A DNA stretch of 64,000 bases from UBA6183 sp943372215 (GCA_943372215.1 CALRXU020000011.1:62001-126000); one strand, 5' to 3'. Positions 8,147 to 17,100 are shown, counted from the stretch's first letter. Translations and numbers: made by a program. Notes: generated from the letters alone by a model not told the origin.

Positions 8147-9319
8147 CTATTTTTTATTCATTTCGTTTACCAAGGTTTCAATGAATATTTGGGCATCGCG
8201 GTGTTTTAATAATAAAGCAGATTGCCCACCCCAGTAAGCTTTAAAGTCTGGATTGGCATCAGCAGTGGCTGGATATGCTTTTAATAACCCCATAAATTTA
8301 CCTTGTAAAGGGTAAGGTGCAAATAAGTCTTCGTGAGTTTTTAACTCTTCTGTTAGCCTGTTTCTAATGCCTCTAGATAGTCGTCCGCTGAATACTTTTG
8401 TAAGAGTAGTGTATTGTGCATCAGGTGTAAACAACTTGTTTTTATGGTCTTGCGAGGCATTTGATTGGCTTGTTGCTAAAAATGCAGTACCCATTTGTAC
8501 AGCATCGGCACCTAGCGCAAAAGCCGCTTTTATTCCCCTTGTATCTGCAATTCCCCCTGCCGCAATAATGGGGATTTTCACCTTGTCAGCCACTTGAGGA
8601 ATCAGTGAAAATGTTCCCATTAAAGAATCTTCAGCAGGTCTCAAAAACGAAACCCGATGTCCTCCAGCTTCAAAGCCTGTTGCAACCAGGGCATCTACCC
8701 CAGCATTTTCCAATGCTATGGCCTCATCAACGGTTGTGGCTGCTCCAACTGTTTTTATACCAAGCCTTCTGCAATGTTCTAAAATTGTTGCTGAAGGTAT
8801 GCCGTATACAAAACTAAATACAGCTGGTTTAGCATCAAATATGGCTTCGATTTGATCATCAAATCTTGGGCCCAAGTCTTGAGGTCTTTGTGGTAATGGC
8901 AATCCCAATTCGTCAAAATAGGGTTTAAACAATTGGGTGAGTTTTTGGTACTCCTCATGGCCAAAATCTGCAAGGCTGGCGTCTCGGTCATTTACCCATA
9001 AGTTGATGTTAAAAGGTTTGTTGGTGATTTTTCTGATGGCTTCGCAAGTGGCTATTATTTCTGTTGAAGAAAAGGGTTGGCCTCCAAAAGAGCCTAAACC
9101 ACCTGCTTTTGAAACAGTGCTTGTGAGTTCTACAGATGATAATCCACCACCAAAAGGGCCTTGAACAATTGGGTATTCTATTCCCAATAACTGGGTAAAT
9201 TTTGTGTTATTCCACATGGCGTTTTTGCGTTTAAAGATTGATGGATTGCCCACGGATGCAAAGGAAGTGCTTGATAAACCAGCTAAAACAATTGCTTTCA
9301 ACGCACTTTTCCTGTTCAT
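8147..9319 (-). CDS. Nitronate monooxygenase / NAD(P)H-dependent flavin oxidoreductase
   Basis: The 390-residue protein has the FMN-binding TIM barrel of the 2-nitropropane dioxygenase family: G-I-E-Y-P-I-V-Q-G-P-F-G-G-G after residue 45, G-F-E-A-G-G-H221-R with the active-site histidine, I-I-A-A-G-G-I-A for phosphate binding, and D-A-V-Q-M-G-T-A-F. The first 34 residues form an unusual N-terminal extension with a leader-like stretch (N-R-K-S-A-L-K-A-I-V-L-A-G-L), reminiscent of a Tat leader but with RK in place of RR. A cytosolic start at Met35 (M-W-N-N-T-K-F) is the alternative. It is 26 bases downstream of yceI and is likely in the same operon. Confidence 0.88.
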   Translation of the reverse strand: MNRKSALKAIVLAGLSSTSFASVGNPSIFKRKNAMWNNTKFTQLLGIEYPIVQGPFGGGLSSVELTSTVSKAGGLGSFGGQPFSSTEIIATCEAIRKITNKPFNINLWVNDRDASLADFGHEEYQKLTQLFKPYFDELGLPLPQRPQDLGPRFDDQIEAIFDAKPAVFSFVYGIPSATILEHCRRLGIKTVGAATTVDEAIALENAGVDALVATGFEAGGHRVSFLRPAEDSLMGTFSLIPQVADKVKIPIIAAGGIADTRGIKAAFALGADAVQMGTAFLATSQSNASQDHKNKLFTPDAQYTTLTKVFSGRLSRGIRNRLTEELKTHEDLFAPYPLQGKFMGLLKAYPATADANPDFKAYWGGQSALLLKHRDAQIFIETLVNEMNKK

Positions 9320-9345
9320 ATTGATTGATTTAAAAGATTTAAAGT

Positions 9346-9876
9346 TTAATTGATTTTTTGAGCAACGAGTTTAAATTGAAGTACAAATTCATCGTAGATC
9401 AGTTTATCGCCTAAGTTGTCAATAAACTTTCCTGACCCATAACGGATATTGTAAAGGGTTCTGTCAATCACAATTTCACCAAGTGAATGCAATGTATCAG
9501 TGAACACTTCAACTGTGGCCATAAAATTGATGGGGTGGGAGATGTCTTTTATGGTAAGTATGCCTTCTATTTTGTGTTTGTTGCCATCAAGTTTAGTTGA
9601 TTCATTAATCACCAATTTGGAAGTGTTGAATTGTGCCACAGAAAAAAAGTCATCGTGCAATAAGTGTTCAAAAAAATCCTGGTGGGTCTTTTTGTCTTCA
9701 ATGTCGGTAATTACAATGGACGTCATATCCATTTGGATTTCACCACCTGAGATGGTGTTTTCAGTAATTTCAATAAAGCCATTGGCGATATTGATGCTTC
9801 CGGTGTGTAAACCTAACACCTTTTTACCAGTCCAGTTTACGGTACTGCTTGCTTGTTGAATTTGGAATTTAGCCAT
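9346..9876 (-). CDS. YceI-family lipid-binding-like protein
   Basis: The 176-residue protein matches the YceI lipocalin-like fold throughout: an opening S-T-V-N-W-T-G-K-K, then G-F-I-E-I with D-M-T-S-I, the H-L-L-H-D-D-F-F-S-V-A-Q-F motif, I-E-G-I-L-T-I-K-D-I-S-H-P, and a final R-Y-G-S-G-K-F. Members bind isoprenoid or fatty-acid ligands. This copy has no signal peptide, so it should be cytoplasmic. It is preceded by a promoter and a CRP-type operator adjacent to the Crp/Fnr gene, and followed by the flavin oxidoreductase, suggesting a small regulated module. Confidence 0.9.
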   Translation of the reverse strand: MAKFQIQQASSTVNWTGKKVLGLHTGSINIANGFIEITENTISGGEIQMDMTSIVITDIEDKKTHQDFFEHLLHDDFFSVAQFNTSKLVINESTKLDGNKHKIEGILTIKDISHPINFMATVEVFTDTLHSLGEIVIDRTLYNIRYGSGKFIDNLGDKLIYDEFVLQFKLVAQKIN

Positions 9877-9900
9877 ATTATTTTGTTAATATTTATGGCA

Positions 9901-9931
9901 CAAATGTCTATTCCATGCAAGGCAACCCAAA
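9901..9931 (-). promoter_or_regulatory. Predicted promoter of the yceI operon
   Basis: On the minus strand, TTTG (9931-9928), exactly 19 bases, then GACATTTG (9908-9901) fit the Bacteroidetes consensus TTTG-N19-TAnnTTTG with one mismatch. The element ends 25 bases before the yceI start codon. Confidence 0.5.
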
Positions 9932-9952
9932 GGACGTACCTCACCATTTTTA

Positions 9953-9968
9953 TGTGAGGTATATCACA
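9953..9968. promoter_or_regulatory. CRP-type operator (TGTGA-N6-TCACA)
   Basis: The sequence TGTGA GGTATA TCACA is a perfect match to the core dyad bound by CRP-family regulators. It directly abuts the stop codon of the Crp/Fnr-family gene and is centred about 65 bases upstream of the expected yceI transcript start, the geometry of a class I activator site. An overlapping inverted repeat (ACCTCAC, 9 bases, GTGAGGT at 9938-9960) shares its left arm. Confidence 0.6.
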
Positions 9969-10541
9969 TTATTTGGGATTGGATTTAAGTCTGCTAAGGG
10001 TTTCTCTGCTCACCCCTAAATAAGAAGCAATAAGGTGTTTGGGGATTTTTTGAAAAAGCTGGGGATACAATTGCAGCAATTGGTCGTATTTTTCTTTGGC
10101 GTTATTACTTAACAAAGAAAGGATGCGTTGTTGCAAGGCAACATTGCGTTTATTGGTTTTTTTTCTAAAGAAGTGTTCTATTTTGTGCATTTCTGCACAT
10201 AGTTTTTCCCGGTGTTCAAAAGATAAACAAAGCAGTTCACTGTCTTCAATACAATCTATTGTTATCGTGGCTTTTGTTTGGTTATAATACGCCTGATAGT
10301 CGGTAATCCACCAGTCTTGCATGCCAAATTGTAAAATATGTTCTTTACCATTGCTGTCTGTAAAATAGGATTTTAGGCAGCCGTTTAAAATGAAATAATC
10401 GTTAGGCACATTTTCGCCTTCTTGAACAACAAATTGGTGTTTCTTAAATTTTTTACTTACAAAATGCGACAGAACAATATCAAACTCTGCGTCCGTAATC
10501 GGAACGATTTTTTCTATTTGTTGTCTTAAGATATCGGTCAT
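9969..10541 (-). CDS. Crp/Fnr-family transcriptional regulator
   Basis: The 190-residue protein has an N-terminal cyclic-nucleotide-binding-type beta barrel (residues 25-110, with F-V-V-Q-E-G-E-N-V-P and Y-F-I-L-N-G), a dimer helix, and a shortened winged-helix domain. The recognition helix reads Y-L-G-V-S-R179-E180-T-L-S-R184, keeping the Arg-Glu-Arg triad that in E. coli CRP contacts the GTGA half-site. The Fnr cysteine cluster is absent and the cAMP-binding arginine/serine pair is not evident, so the effector is unknown. A perfect TGTGA-N6-TCACA dyad follows its stop codon, upstream of yceI. Confidence 0.9.
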   Translation of the reverse strand: MTDILRQQIEKIVPITDAEFDIVLSHFVSKKFKKHQFVVQEGENVPNDYFILNGCLKSYFTDSNGKEHILQFGMQDWWITDYQAYYNQTKATITIDCIEDSELLCLSFEHREKLCAEMHKIEHFFRKKTNKRNVALQQRILSLLSNNAKEKYDQLLQLYPQLFQKIPKHLIASYLGVSRETLSRLKSNPK

Positions 10542-10623
10542 TAATGTTATCTTATAGTTTATTGAAACTGTATCGGTTTATTATAACATCATTTTAATGG
10601 TTACAACTGATGATTTCCTTGAG

Positions 10624-10818
10624 TTATCGTGTTGCCCTGAAATTCCCTGAAATGATTGCCAAAAGTAACAGGCCAATTCCCGCTCCCATAAATAGCCCCC
10701 TTTCCCAATCAGGTAACGCTAAAAAGCGTGAAAAAATTAGAGAAAGAGCAACTACAAACATGCCAATTGATAGCAACATGCGTGTTTTTATAAAGGTTAA
10801 TTTTTTCATTTGGTTCAA
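10624..10818 (-). CDS. Small two-helix membrane protein
   Basis: The 64-residue frame (or 61 from a second ATG at 10809) has two membrane helices, near residues 14-30 and 41-58, separated by a short loop with L-P-D-W-E-R-G. Ends are basic (M-K-K-L-T-F-I-K-T-R and F-R-A-T-R). It resembles short hypothetical membrane proteins of Bacteroidota, but no function is known. The antisense frame is also open here, so coding on this strand rests on the clean helix-loop-helix pattern. Confidence 0.5.
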   Translation of the reverse strand: MNQMKKLTFIKTRMLLSIGMFVVALSLIFSRFLALPDWERGLFMGAGIGLLLLAIISGNFRATR

Positions 10819-10939
10819 CTAAATCAATAGGGAGAATATGATGGTTTTTGTTTAGTGTACTTACTTGCTATCACATTAATTGCAGCTTCTTTACCCAGAT
10901 ACTCTGTGTGCTGAATGATTCAAACAAGTTGTCTAACGC

Positions 10940-11317
10940 TTAATCAATGGGTTCCCACAATTGCACTTTATTTCCTTCTGCATCCAGAATGTGAACAAAT
11001 TTCCCATAATCGTAAGTTTCTATATTATCCAAAATGGTTACCCCTTCTTGCTTTAATTCTTCAACAAGTGCTTCCAGGTTTTCAACCCGGTAGTTTATCA
11101 TAAAATCTTTGGTAGAAGGCGCAAAATATTTGGTTGTTTCAGCAAAAGGTGTCCATTGTGTTTGGGCTTTTGTTTCACTTTCACGACTTTGATACCACTC
11201 AAAGGTTGCCCCATAAGGATTTGTTTCTAAACCAAGGTGTTTCTGATACCATTCGGTCATTTTTTTAGGGTCTTGGCATTTAAAAAAAACGCCCCCTATA
11301 CCAGTTACTTTTTTCAT
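10940..11317 (-). CDS. VOC/glyoxalase-fold protein
   Basis: The 125-residue protein has a single glyoxalase/bleomycin-resistance (VOC) domain with two beta-alpha-beta-beta-beta modules. Recognisable points are V-T-G-I-G-G-V-F-F-K-C-Q-D-P at the start, W-Y-Q-K-H-L-G-L-E in the first helix, and the closing I-L-D-A-E-G-N-K-V-Q-L-W-E-P. The final glutamate is the expected metal ligand. Members catalyse varied metal-dependent reactions on small molecules in the cytoplasm. The substrate cannot be inferred from context. Confidence 0.88.
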   Translation of the reverse strand: MKKVTGIGGVFFKCQDPKKMTEWYQKHLGLETNPYGATFEWYQSRESETKAQTQWTPFAETTKYFAPSTKDFMINYRVENLEALVEELKQEGVTILDNIETYDYGKFVHILDAEGNKVQLWEPID

Positions 11318-11553
11318 TATTCATTATTGTTAATGAGGTATTACTTCTTGTATTGGCCCAGTTAATCTTTCTAACAAAATGCTGGCCAATCCCCAAAATC
11401 TACAGGTAAAACTATTAAAATAAGTTGAGGATTCCATGCATATTGTTTTCACCTGAAGGACAAAGTTTGCATGACATCATTTGAGTAAGTGGTTTATAGC
11501 TTAGCACAAAACACGCGCTTACCTGCAATATCATTAAACAAATACAACTGGCC

Positions 11554-12897
11554 TTATGATTGCAGATTTTTTTGCTCACTCGTTTCATTGAGGGTTAAAT
11601 TATACCAATCAATTTTACGAGAGAAGTACATGACAAGTCCAAGTATGAGGAAAATCCCAATACTTCCAATGAGTAAAGCATAATCTTGCAGTTGTATAAT
11701 TACGAATATAAAGGAATAAAGAACGGTTAAAATACCTGAAATTAACAAGGTTAACTGTCGTGATTTTAAAATTGCGCGAACATAACCGGCAATAAGTAAG
11801 AGAGTAGCTATTGCTGAAATAACAAATGCAATATTGTATTTTAGATGTTCTGATATGGAAATTAACAAGGTATAAAATACCACTAAAGCCACACCAACCA
11901 GAATATATTGGATAGGGTGAATGTATACCTTATTCAGCATTTCAATAAAGAAAAACACCAGAAACGTAAAACCGATAAATAAAATGGCATACCTGATTGA
12001 ACGATATGATTTTTGGTAATTATCAACAGGAAGCAAAAGGTCAATGCCAAATGAGGAGCTGGCAATGGAATGTCGGCTACCTGTCCAGATTTGCGGGTAG
12101 TTTCTATTGAGGTGCAATACATTCCAATTGGCTTTAAATCCAGTTTCGCTTATATCCCGACTATCTGGTAAGAAAGCACCGTTAAAACTTGGGTTGGGCC
12201 ATTCGGATGATAAATTAATATCGGTTACTTTTCCAACTGGCGTAAAGTAAAGAAGCTGGCTTCCTTTTAAATCAAGGGTTAAATTAAAATTGTAAGCCGA
12301 ACTGTCATTTGGATTTAACGCAAGCAATGCATTTATTCCACTTCCAACAACATCATTTGATGATACACCAGGATTGAATGAAATGTTTTCTTTATTCCAG
12401 GTCAAATTCACCTGTTTTTCAATTCCTCTTAAATCATTTATCCCAACCACAAATTCAGCCTTATCAAACAAGATATTTTTAGGTTGAATGTCTATGGCCG
12501 CCAGATCAATTTTATTAAAGCTACCTGAAAGGTTGAGTTTGGAGTTATAAACCACAATCTCATAAATTCCCCTGTAACGTTTTTCAGGGTTGATGTTTCC
12601 GGAAATGTTGAGCTGTGTTGGAAGAATATGCAGGTATTCTTTGATTTGAACTATTTTTTCTGTGGAGTCTTTTCTTGATGATTCCTTGATGTATCTATAA
12701 TAAGGAATAGAAATAAACGGCCCTGAAATGGTCTGTTGCTCTCCCCATTTAGCACTTACTTCCTGAATGGCTGTGTTTTGTGTTGACTCTCTTTCGTAAA
12801 TTAAGTCTTTAATCATGCCAGTTGGAATCAACAAAAGCAATGATATCACAATTAGTGTCCCAATTTTAAAGTAAATGTTGTTTTTTAATGTTTTCAT
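11554..12897 (-). CDS. creD: CreD-like inner membrane protein
   Basis: The 447-residue protein matches the CreD family over its length. It starts with a membrane helix (residues 10-28, I-G-T-L-I-V-I-S-L-L-L-L-I-P), followed by I-Y-E-R-E-S-T-Q and V-S-A-K-W-G-E-Q-Q-T-I-S-G-P, typical of CreD. A large periplasmic beta-rich domain (about 30-290) and five or more C-terminal helices follow. In enterobacteria CreD is controlled by the CreBC two-component system and affects envelope integrity; no creBC homologue is next to it here. Function in Bacteroidota is not established. Confidence 0.9.
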   Translation of the reverse strand: MKTLKNNIYFKIGTLIVISLLLLIPTGMIKDLIYERESTQNTAIQEVSAKWGEQQTISGPFISIPYYRYIKESSRKDSTEKIVQIKEYLHILPTQLNISGNINPEKRYRGIYEIVVYNSKLNLSGSFNKIDLAAIDIQPKNILFDKAEFVVGINDLRGIEKQVNLTWNKENISFNPGVSSNDVVGSGINALLALNPNDSSAYNFNLTLDLKGSQLLYFTPVGKVTDINLSSEWPNPSFNGAFLPDSRDISETGFKANWNVLHLNRNYPQIWTGSRHSIASSSFGIDLLLPVDNYQKSYRSIRYAILFIGFTFLVFFFIEMLNKVYIHPIQYILVGVALVVFYTLLISISEHLKYNIAFVISAIATLLLIAGYVRAILKSRQLTLLISGILTVLYSFIFVIIQLQDYALLIGSIGIFLILGLVMYFSRKIDWYNLTLNETSEQKNLQS

Positions 12898-13340
12898 ATT
12901 GGTATGGCGTAGTTAAATAAGTTGATAAGAAAGGTGGTTAGCAATAAAGTGTTTTGAAATCAAATATAGCATAAAACGATTTCGTGATAATAAAATAGCA
13001 TGGTTTAAACATGGATGTTTGATGAACGAGTAACCCCGTATTAACTTTTGCCTGTTTAAACGAAGAATGCACTTTGTTCGTACATTTTTAGGATGATATA
13101 AATCTTTTAGTCTGGAAAAGAGGTGTTTATTTCACTTAAGTTAATTGGAGACAAAAAAGGAAATCTTCATTTTTGCACACACTCTTTGTACTAAAACGTG
13201 CTTAACTATTGATGAACTAACAAATAGATTTACACCTAAAAGGTTGTGTTATTGCTGGTGATTATAGTCGGGGTGTGGAGGTGAGCCAAGTGCTAACATT
13301 TACTTCAAATGCGTAGAACTGTTATTTTGGGCAGGTGCTT
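12898..13340. other. Intergenic region, no gene seen
   Basis: This 443-base AT-rich gap holds the presumed promoter of the creD gene on the left. No frame with a plausible start and coding pattern, no RNA gene and no strong hairpin were found. Confidence 0.5.
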
Positions 13341-14123
13341 TTAGTGGCCGGTATTTTTTAGCAACCACTCTTGAATAAATAAACACACCTCTTCCCATCC
13401 ATCTTGTACGCAAATGCTATGAGAGCGTCCTTTAAATAGTTTAAAATCAGTGATACTTTGCTGGTGTTTGTAGGCCTTTACGTTTTTAATATTTAAACCC
13501 ACGGGTATAATATGGTCCTTTTCCGCGCTAATAAACAGCAATGGTTTGTGTGGTTTATTCAAATCAATGTACCCATCATTAAATCGGCTGCTCCGTGGAA
13601 TATTGCGGCTTTCAGGAACAACGGCTTTTTCATAAATCTGGTCAGATTGTTCCCGTGTTAGGGTATTGCAAATGGCATAATGGAACCACTCTTTTGTGCC
13701 ACAAAATAAACTATTGCCTTTAAAAGGGTTAATGGTTCCAATATTGGATTTAACAAAACTCCAAGTTAAACTGAGCACACCTTTTGGCGAAGCAGAAGTT
13801 ACACAAACCCCTAACGAACCTTTTTCAGCCTGAATAAGTTTTTGAACAATAAGGCCACCCATGGAATGTCCGATTAAAATGGGTTTGGTATTGGCTAAAC
13901 TATCAATAAATGTGGCATAATGTTCAACAACATCCCTCATCCTTATTTTTGCTAAAAGCGGGTTTGGCTTTTTTCTCAATTCTGAGGGTATTCCTTCGTG
14001 GTAAGGGTAGTCAGGTGCGTAACAAATGTAGCCTAATTGCTCAAAATATAATTTCCACGGTTTCCAACTGCTGCCGTTTTCGTGAAGTCCATGTACAAAT
14101 ACAATCGTTTTTAAATCGGTCAT
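13341..14123 (-). CDS. Alpha/beta hydrolase
   Basis: This 260-residue soluble enzyme has the standard fold elements: oxyanion V-H-G-L-H-E-N-G near residue 10, a nucleophile elbow G-H-S87-M-G-G, the acid in S-A-E-K-D-H-I-I-P, and the base in G-R-S-H-S-I. The catalytic triad is thus complete. The tryptophan-rich segment W-K-P-W-K-L after the oxyanion strand resembles lipase/esterase-type members. There is no signal peptide. It stands alone, between creD and the AraC gene, with long spacers on both sides, so neighbours give no hint of substrate. Confidence 0.87.
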   Translation of the reverse strand: MTDLKTIVFVHGLHENGSSWKPWKLYFEQLGYICYAPDYPYHEGIPSELRKKPNPLLAKIRMRDVVEHYATFIDSLANTKPILIGHSMGGLIVQKLIQAEKGSLGVCVTSASPKGVLSLTWSFVKSNIGTINPFKGNSLFCGTKEWFHYAICNTLTREQSDQIYEKAVVPESRNIPRSSRFNDGYIDLNKPHKPLLFISAEKDHIIPVGLNIKNVKAYKHQQSITDFKLFKGRSHSICVQDGWEEVCLFIQEWLLKNTGH

Positions 14124-14175
14124 GTGTGTGGTTTTAAAATGCTTTTAGGGGTGCCTTAATCGGTAGTGTTGTCCC

Positions 14176-14237
14176 TTTTGTTGCCCAAAATAAGGCATTT
14201 TTAGGCGATATATCGAAGGTTTGAAAAAAATAATGGG
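14176..14237 (+). repeat. Dispersed repeat R1, copy A
   Basis: This stretch shares an ordered series of blocks (TTTTGTTG, CAAAATA, TTTTTAGGCGATAT, GAAGG, TTGAAAAA) with copies at 19453-19530 and 25151-25255. It is intergenic and has no reading frame of its own. Confidence 0.55.
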
Positions 14238-14324
14238 ATATTATTTCCGAAAGTTGGTAGCGTGAAAAATTACTTTTTTACCCTAGCATTTGGCGGTATT
14301 GGGGCAGTGTTTTCTTCTTTTAAC

Positions 14325-15227
14325 TTATTCAATTGGGATACAAAGGTCTACAATGCATTTTTTCTCTGGATGGTCATTGAAATTGTTGTAATAAATTTCA
14401 TAAGGATACTGGTCTGCTTTTTTATAGCCATTTTCGTTCATCCAAATAAATAAACTCTCCCACGATTTTTCAAACTCTTTTGGTTCGATAACAAAACGCC
14501 CAACAATGTTTTTCCCTTTATCAATTGTTGTTAGCCCAACTTCTCCTTCAACAGTTACCTCATGGGTTGTAATAATACCAATGCTCATTCTTACTTTGTC
14601 TGCATCGGTAACTTTAAAACTGTCGTGAAAAACCCTACAAATGTGTGTATGGCTTTTAGCGAGCAGTTCTTTTGGCGTTGCCCATTTAACAATGCGTTGG
14701 AAAGCATTCTCAATACCATCTACACCAATTTGTGTAACATACGCCAAATTCATTTTGGGCATTTCCTTGATTTCAATTTTTGCATTCATTTTTATCCAAT
14801 TTTTAAGATGATTAATGTTGCAAAGGTATTCTTCAGTGATAAAGCCCTCTTTACCATTGTTGCTATTCACTTTACTAATCTTGCTAAAATTGTCCAAGTT
14901 TGATTTGCGAAATTCAGAAGGACTTTGTCCATATATTTTTTTAAAGGTTCTTGAAAAAGTGGAGTCGTTAATGAACCCATATTTATTAGAAATCTCCGCA
15001 ATGCTTAATTTCTTGTTGTGTATTAACATCATAGCGGCACTTTCAATTCGTTTCCTAGTGATATAAGTATTTAGTGTTTCGTTTGTTATCGCTTTAAAAA
15101 GTCTATGTAAATGAAATGGCGAATAATGGGCAATACTTGAAATTGTATCTAAAGACAGTTCTGTATCTAAATGTTCATCAATATAAGTTAATACGTTATT
15201 TATTCTTTTGATGTATTCTTCTTGCAT
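14325..15227 (-). CDS. AraC-type regulator with GyrI-like effector domain
   Basis: The 300-residue protein joins two domains. Residues 1-108 are the AraC double helix-turn-helix, with S-L-D-T-I-S-S-I-A-H-Y-S-P-F-H-L-H-R-L-F and the second motif Y-G-F-I-N-D-S-T-F-S-R-T-F-K-K. Residues about 150-300 are a GyrI-like (SOUL/BmrR-type) ligand-binding domain, opening with I-K-E-M-P-K-M-N-L-A-Y-V and ending with Y-P-Y-E-I-Y-Y-N-N-F and C-I-V-D-L-C-I-P-I. Such Rob-like proteins usually sense hydrophobic small molecules and activate efflux or detoxification genes. The target is not evident here. Confidence 0.92.
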   Translation of the reverse strand: MQEEYIKRINNVLTYIDEHLDTELSLDTISSIAHYSPFHLHRLFKAITNETLNTYITRKRIESAAMMLIHNKKLSIAEISNKYGFINDSTFSRTFKKIYGQSPSEFRKSNLDNFSKISKVNSNNGKEGFITEEYLCNINHLKNWIKMNAKIEIKEMPKMNLAYVTQIGVDGIENAFQRIVKWATPKELLAKSHTHICRVFHDSFKVTDADKVRMSIGIITTHEVTVEGEVGLTTIDKGKNIVGRFVIEPKEFEKSWESLFIWMNENGYKKADQYPYEIYYNNFNDHPEKKCIVDLCIPIE

Positions 15228-15262
15228 TTTATCTGTATGGTGTGTGGCAAAATCTTAGCTGT

Positions 15263-15318
15263 AGTCAGCCTCTCCCAAAACGGGTTTTTGTTACCTCAAA
15301 ATAAGTCAATTTTAAGTG
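15263..15318 (+). repeat. Dispersed repeat R1, degenerate copy D
   Basis: The blocks GTCAGCCTC, CCAAAACGGGTTTTTGTTAC and CTCAAAATA match copies B and C in order, with more decay. It occupies part of the 354-base region between the AraC gene and the DUF3494 gene; the remainder of that gap shows nothing else clear. Confidence 0.4.
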
Positions 15319-15581
15319 ATTTAGCAAAGGCGGGAAAATGAGGTGTCTTAACGAAGCCAATGGTTTGTAATGGTTCAACTATTAAAGCAGGGCAAAAAAC
15401 AACCCTATCCTTGTTATCCATGTTTTTTGCTTTAATCCAAGTTTAAATCATTTTCTATTCATTTTGTTACAGGATAAATCGTACAACTTTTTTCTATAAT
15501 TGTATAAGTCGGTTGCTGTTTAATGTTCCAACTTTGCCCTTACAAAATCAGCTTAAAAATAACAGCTTCAATTTAATTCTC

Positions 15582-16817
15582 ATGAAAAAAAATTTACAAT
15601 ACTTTTTAATATTATGTACTTCTCTTATTTTTTGTGAAGTAACTTCGGGTCAGGCACCTAATATAGGAACAGACTCGAGTTTTGCCTTGTTTACAGCCGC
15701 AGGAGCCTTTGGTAATACAGGTTCTACTTTAATTTGGGGAGACGTAGGCACTTATGTAGGTGCATACACGGGAAATCAAACCGTAAATGGAAATGTGCAT
15801 GTGGCAGACTCTGTTTCAGCAAAAGCTGCTTTGGATTTAAATACGGCTTATGCCTACATGTCGGGGCTTACATGTGACAGTACAATCGGGACGCCTTTTG
15901 GTAGTGGACTGGTGCTGTTACCAGGAAGGGTTTACTGCCTTACAACTGCTTCGGTTTTAAACGGGAATTTAATTTTAGATGCCCTAGGTAATGCCAATGG
16001 AATATTTATGATTAAGATAAATGGTGCGCTAACAACAAGTACAAACTCAAATGTAATACTTAGGAATTCAGCCTCATTTTGCAATGTATATTGGCAAGTT
16101 GGTGGAGCTCTTAATTTAGGACAAAACTCAGCTTTTAAAGGCACTGTTCTTGCCGATGGAGCTATTAGTCTTGCGGATAGCGCATCGCTTAAAGGAAGGG
16201 GACTGACTCGAGCAGGTGCTATCTCTTTAAACAGAAATCAGGTTGTGGGATGTGATGCCATGGGTGCTCCGTTGCCCATTGTATTAAAAAGTTTTAAAGG
16301 CAAATCCGTTGGGGCTACTATACAGCTCAATTGGTCAACTGCTACTGAAACCAATAATGATTATTTTAGCATTCAACGTTCTAATGATGCGGTTTCTTTT
16401 ACAGAAGTGCTTCGTGTACAAGGAAGGGGAAACAGTGGCGTTGTAAATGATTATTCGGCTATTGACGAGCAACCTTTTTATGGTACCGCATTCTATCGAA
16501 TTCAGCAAACAGACTTTGATGGAACAAATACCTTATCTGATATCATTGAAGTGAACAGCAAAAAATCACAGCCATATACGATTCATCCAAATCCGTTTAG
16601 TACTGCTATAACAGTTGTAATAGACGATGGTTCACCAAAAATAAGCAATTGCGAATTGAAGATATACAATGTTTTGGGAGAAGAGGTGATGAGTGCTGTT
16701 TTAACTGATTGGTTAACCACTCTTTCTACAGAAAACCTTTTTGCTGGAATGTATTTCTACCAGGTACGCTGCAATTTTGAGGTAGTACAATCCGGGCGTT
16801 TAATTTCTAAACAATAA
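15582..16817 (+). CDS. T9SS-exported DUF3494 (ice-binding-like) protein
   Basis: I start at the ATG at 15582, which begins a good signal peptide (M-K-K-N-L-Q-Y-F-L-I-L with cleavage near T-S-G-Q-A); an earlier ATG at 15513 would add 23 residues without signal character. The 411-residue product has a DUF3494 domain of about 210 residues with its hallmark phrases (F-A-L-F-T-A-A-G-A-F, G-D-V-G-T, G-R-V-Y-C-L, L-I-L-D-A-L-G-N, F-K-G-T-V-L-A-D-G-A-I-S-L). An Fn3-like module (W-S-T-A-T-E-T-N-N-D) follows, then a T9SS type A sorting domain beginning I-H-P-N-P-F. DUF3494 proteins include ice-binding adhesins; activity here is untested. Confidence 0.9.
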   Translation: MKKNLQYFLILCTSLIFCEVTSGQAPNIGTDSSFALFTAAGAFGNTGSTLIWGDVGTYVGAYTGNQTVNGNVHVADSVSAKAALDLNTAYAYMSGLTCDSTIGTPFGSGLVLLPGRVYCLTTASVLNGNLILDALGNANGIFMIKINGALTTSTNSNVILRNSASFCNVYWQVGGALNLGQNSAFKGTVLADGAISLADSASLKGRGLTRAGAISLNRNQVVGCDAMGAPLPIVLKSFKGKSVGATIQLNWSTATETNNDYFSIQRSNDAVSFTEVLRVQGRGNSGVVNDYSAIDEQPFYGTAFYRIQQTDFDGTNTLSDIIEVNSKKSQPYTIHPNPFSTAITVVIDDGSPKISNCELKIYNVLGEEVMSAVLTDWLTTLSTENLFAGMYFYQVRCNFEVVQSGRLISKQ

Positions 16818-17100
16818 ATGGGTATGGATTGAAACCAAGCAGCAGGGGTATGGGTTAAATCAATGAAATCAATAGCATTTGTTGGCTAAGAACAGTTGGG
16901 GATTTAGAAGCACGACCTGTCACGCCCTAATGGGAAAACTGTTAGCTAAGTGCAAGCCTTGATAGAAGCGCAACTTATTCCAATTGCGGGATGTGTGTGT
17001 GCAGGAAGTGTCTTGGTTTACCTATACCACGCGAGGGATTAGCTCCGCTGAACTTCGTTTAGTGGGGTAGTGCAGGGGCTTGTGCCTTATTAAGTGCTGA

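Noticed and set aside
8066..8209. 47-codon plus-strand ORF after the divergent promoter
   Set aside because: Its second half is antisense to the flavin oxidoreductase gene and the peptide has no recognisable pattern, so it is not listed as a gene.
14262..14453. 63-codon plus-strand ORF with hydrophobic residues
   Set aside because: Most of it is antisense to the AraC-GyrI gene; the membrane-like pattern is a product of AT-rich antisense.
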